A stretch of 64,000 nt of DNA, taken from assembly GCF_003048405.1 (NCBI RefSeq), contig NZ_PIQS01000002.1, forward strand, positions 232,540 through 296,539, in the 5' to 3' direction. Below the pieces are notes generated by a model. The model made no database searches. It was given only the letters and a program-made list of their open reading frames with translations, and had not been told where the DNA came from. Positions 63,736 to 64,000 of the stretch are shown piece by piece. The position numbers and the translations under genes are program-made. Position 1 is the first letter of the stretch, and each line of letters starts with the position of its first letter. This DNA comes from Campylobacter concisus (GTDB lineage Bacteria > Campylobacterota > Campylobacteria > Campylobacterales > Campylobacteraceae).

Positions 63736-63811
63736 TGGAGCTGGTGAACGGACTTGAACCGCCGACCCACTGCTTACAAGGCAGTAGCTCTACCAACTGA
63801 GCTACACCAGC
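63736..63811 (-). tRNA. tRNA-Thr (TGT)
   Basis: A 76-nt tRNA on the minus strand. The stem ACTGC/GCAGT holds the loop CTTGTAA with anticodon TGT. The CCA is encoded. It is the first gene of the tRNA-tuf operon. Confidence 0.97.
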
Positions 63812-63831
63812 ACCTGTTTTGTGAAGTGGCA

Positions 63832-63860
63832 ATTATATATCAAAACAATGTAAAAGTCAA
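63832..63860 (-). promoter_or_regulatory. Strong sigma70 promoter for the tRNA-tuf operon
   Basis: On the minus strand, TTGACT (63860-63855) and TATAAT (63837-63832) are separated by exactly 17 nt. The start of transcription is predicted near 63825, about 14 nt before tRNA-Thr. A near-consensus -35 is unusual for Campylobacter. Confidence 0.8.
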
Positions 63861-63968
63861 GGAAAATTTAAAAATTTTTCATAAAAATTAAAATCATAAA
63901 ATACAGCCATTTAAGAATACAAATTTTTATTAGATTTAAATCCATAATACATCATTAAGCATTTATGA

Positions 63969-64000
63969 CTGTATCTTATACACATTTCCGATCTCACGAC
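63969..64000 (+). other. Probable residual Illumina Nextera adapter sequence
   Basis: The last 32 bases read as CTGT followed by TCTTATACACAT, TCCGA and CACGA blocks in the same order and spacing as the Nextera read-through adapter (mosaic end plus read-2 sequence). By eye 27 of 32 positions agree. The orientation is that expected at the 3' end of a contig. This part should not be read as genome. Confidence 0.85.

Overview
The window is a chromosomal stretch from a member of Campylobacterota, most likely the genus Campylobacter, with C. concisus or a close relative as the best guess. The evidence is AT-rich DNA, a Campylobacter-type major outer-membrane porin, a fused CcsBA cytochrome c synthase, a MagIII-type DNA glycosylase, flgB/flgC/fliE behind a sigma54 promoter, and gene order that follows C. 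jejuni over long runs (mfd to metK, sstT to smpB, tuf to fusA). The species is inferred; no database was consulted. No insertion sequence, prophage, CRISPR array or rRNA operon was seen. Almost all of the window is ordinary core genome.

Layout. 1-2.4 kb: a truncated M48 protease gene, an NSS-family sodium symporter and an orphan gene. 2.5-6.1 kb: a DnaQ-like exonuclease and rpe, then an unusual pair encoding an HDOD protein and a STAS/CheX-like protein, diverging from rpmB. 6.2-7.9 kb: rpmB, a potassium-channel-like protein with an altered RCK domain, and a DUF465 protein. 7.9-9.4 kb: cysK-cysE. 9.5-22.8 kb: one tightly packed minus-strand operon, yajC-secD-secF-DUF6394-leuS-lptE-GGDEF-folC-mfd-DUF815-magIII, with many ATGA or 20-nt overlaps. 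22.8-25.4 kb: lnt convergent with metK. 25.4-34.1 kb: plus-strand sstT, pepF, an SspB-like gene, then uvrD-truB-csrA-ispE-smpB and a thioredoxin-like lipoprotein. 34.1-37.2 kb: flgB-flgC-fliE-pbpB. 37.3-45.8 kb: minus-strand envelope and respiration genes: two membrane proteins, ccsBA, a cytochrome c, the porin, a lipoprotein, a putative sigma28-controlled gene, dps and a periplasmic rhodanese. 46.2-63.8 kb: the translation/transcription block, transcribed leftward as tRNA-Thr, -Tyr, -Gly, -Thr, tuf, rpmG, tRNA-Trp, secE, nusG, rplK, rplA, rplJ, rplL, rpoB, rpoC, doxX, rpsL, rpsG, fusA, tRNA-Arg.

How the genes work together. SecDF/YajC/SecE, LptE and Lnt serve protein, LPS and lipoprotein export. 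CcsBA, cytochrome c and a CxxC thioredoxin-like protein serve periplasmic respiration. csrA, flgBC-fliE and the sigma28-linked gene belong to flagellar biology. SmpB and a candidate SspB-like adaptor point to trans-translation and ClpXP proteolysis.

The last 32 bases strongly resemble the Illumina Nextera transposase adapter, so the right edge is probably a contig end with leftover library sequence. The most interesting biological leads are the SspB-like protein, the HDOD plus STAS/CheX-like pair, the channel with a rewritten nucleotide-binding loop, and the sigma28-type promoter in front of an uncharacterised conserved gene.
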